This document shows, one piece after another, positions 63,765 through 64,000 of a stretch of 64,000 bases of DNA. The translations under genes and the position numbers were made by a program. This DNA comes from Acinetobacter calcoaceticus. Lineage in GTDB: Bacteria; Pseudomonadota; Gammaproteobacteria; Pseudomonadales; Moraxellaceae. The stretch is taken from assembly GCF_016508255.1 (NCBI RefSeq), contig NZ_JADVKT010000005.1, forward strand, positions 62,001-126,000, in the 5' to 3' direction. The number at the start of each line of letters is the position of its first letter. Positions within the stretch are counted from its first letter, which is position 1. The notes below the pieces were generated by a model. That model had not been told where the DNA came from. It did no database searches and saw nothing but the letters and a program-made list of their open reading frames with translations.

Positions 63765-64000
63765 ATGAAAACCCCTCTCCCAGATTATTTGGCAAATGTG
63801 ATAGAAGCCTGTGAGGTAGATAATAGCGGGCATCTAGCTGACTATATTCCAGAGTTAGCAAATGCAAATCCAGACCGATTGGCTTTGGCAATGTCTACGG
63901 TAGATGGTGAAATTTATTCGATCGGAGATGATGATACTGAATTCACCATTCAGTCGATTTCAAAACCTTTTGTATATGCCTATGTGATGCAACAGCTTGG
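63765..64000 (+). CDS. glsA: Glutaminase, N-terminal part (runs off the window)
   Basis: The window ends 78 codons into this gene. The sequence carries L-P-D-Y-L near the N-terminus, then F-T-I-Q-S-I-S-K-P-F at residues 61-70, where S-I-S-K is the serine/lysine catalytic motif of serine-dependent glutaminases. The enzyme hydrolyses glutamine to glutamate and ammonia. The family is normally just over 300 residues long. The rest lies beyond the right edge. Confidence 0.88.
   Translation, partial: MKTPLPDYLANVIEACEVDNSGHLADYIPELANANPDRLALAMSTVDGEIYSIGDDDTEFTIQSISKPFVYAYVMQQL

Noticed and set aside
1..64000. tRNA, rRNA, CRISPR arrays, insertion sequences
   Set aside because: I looked for cloverleaf patterns, regularly spaced repeats and transposase motifs and saw none. 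A dedicated search could still find something small.

Overview
The window is a chromosomal segment of a low-GC gammaproteobacterium, almost certainly an Acinetobacter of the calcoaceticus-baumannii complex. The evidence is the betIBA/betT1/betT2 arrangement, the pgaBCD genes, the VgrG/PAAR effector modules, and the AT-rich intergenic DNA. The identification rests on gene content and recognised protein families; no database was searched. I saw no rRNA, tRNA, CRISPR array or insertion sequence.

Layout. 1-2517: the end of an AraC-type regulator, then a three-gene PAAR / unknown protein / lipoprotein cassette lying between two 51-bp direct repeats, then a small four-cysteine exported protein. 2782-2978: a strongly structured GC-rich island in AT-rich DNA. 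3167-8169: an OprD porin, an MFS carrier and a DapA-superfamily lyase, with a divergent LysR regulator (uptake and catabolism of an unknown acid). 8283-8558: a paralogue of the four-cysteine protein. 8956-15136: a type VI secretion module of VgrG, DUF4123 chaperone, two tandem immunity lipoproteins and a Tle-type lipase. 15438-22903: a DUF1275 membrane protein, a lipase-like lipoprotein, homocysteine methyltransferase plus permease, a membrane protein and malate:quinone oxidoreductase. 23413-31955: the choline-to-glycine-betaine system (betA, betB, betI, two BCCT transporters) around a 48-bp perfect palindrome, then marC. 32206-36987: housekeeping and transport genes (thioesterase, COG0523 GTPase, DctA, YaeQ, FKBP). 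37222-40992: pgaBCD without pgaA. 41038-44704: a TetR-controlled crotonase/hydrolase operon, and a DMT exporter preceded by a short leader ORF and an intrinsic terminator (a probable attenuator). 44875-46922: PnuC and three small proteins of unknown function. 46968-61508: an IclR regulator and a 14-gene aromatic catabolism cluster. 61571-64000: an MHS-type carrier, peptide deformylase and the start of glutaminase.

How the genes work together. The most notable system is the 48-61.5 kb cluster. It encodes a three-component Rieske oxygenase (ferredoxin, single-type alpha subunit, FAD reductase), a diol dehydrogenase, a two-domain extradiol dioxygenase, a ring-fission hydrolase, an MFS importer, a cupin, a second SDR whose catalytic Tyr and Lys are both replaced, an aspartate-dehydrogenase-like enzyme, an aldehyde dehydrogenase, a ThDP-dependent enzyme and an outer-membrane channel. 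The upper half is a classic dihydroxylation and meta-cleavage route. The lower half lacks the usual dienoate hydratase and aldolase and has an unusual set of enzymes instead. I cannot name the substrate. Other points worth a second look are the leader-ORF/attenuator before the exporter, the repeat-flanked PAAR cassette, the mosaic tandem immunity genes, the structured island at 2.8-3.0 kb and the missing pgaA.
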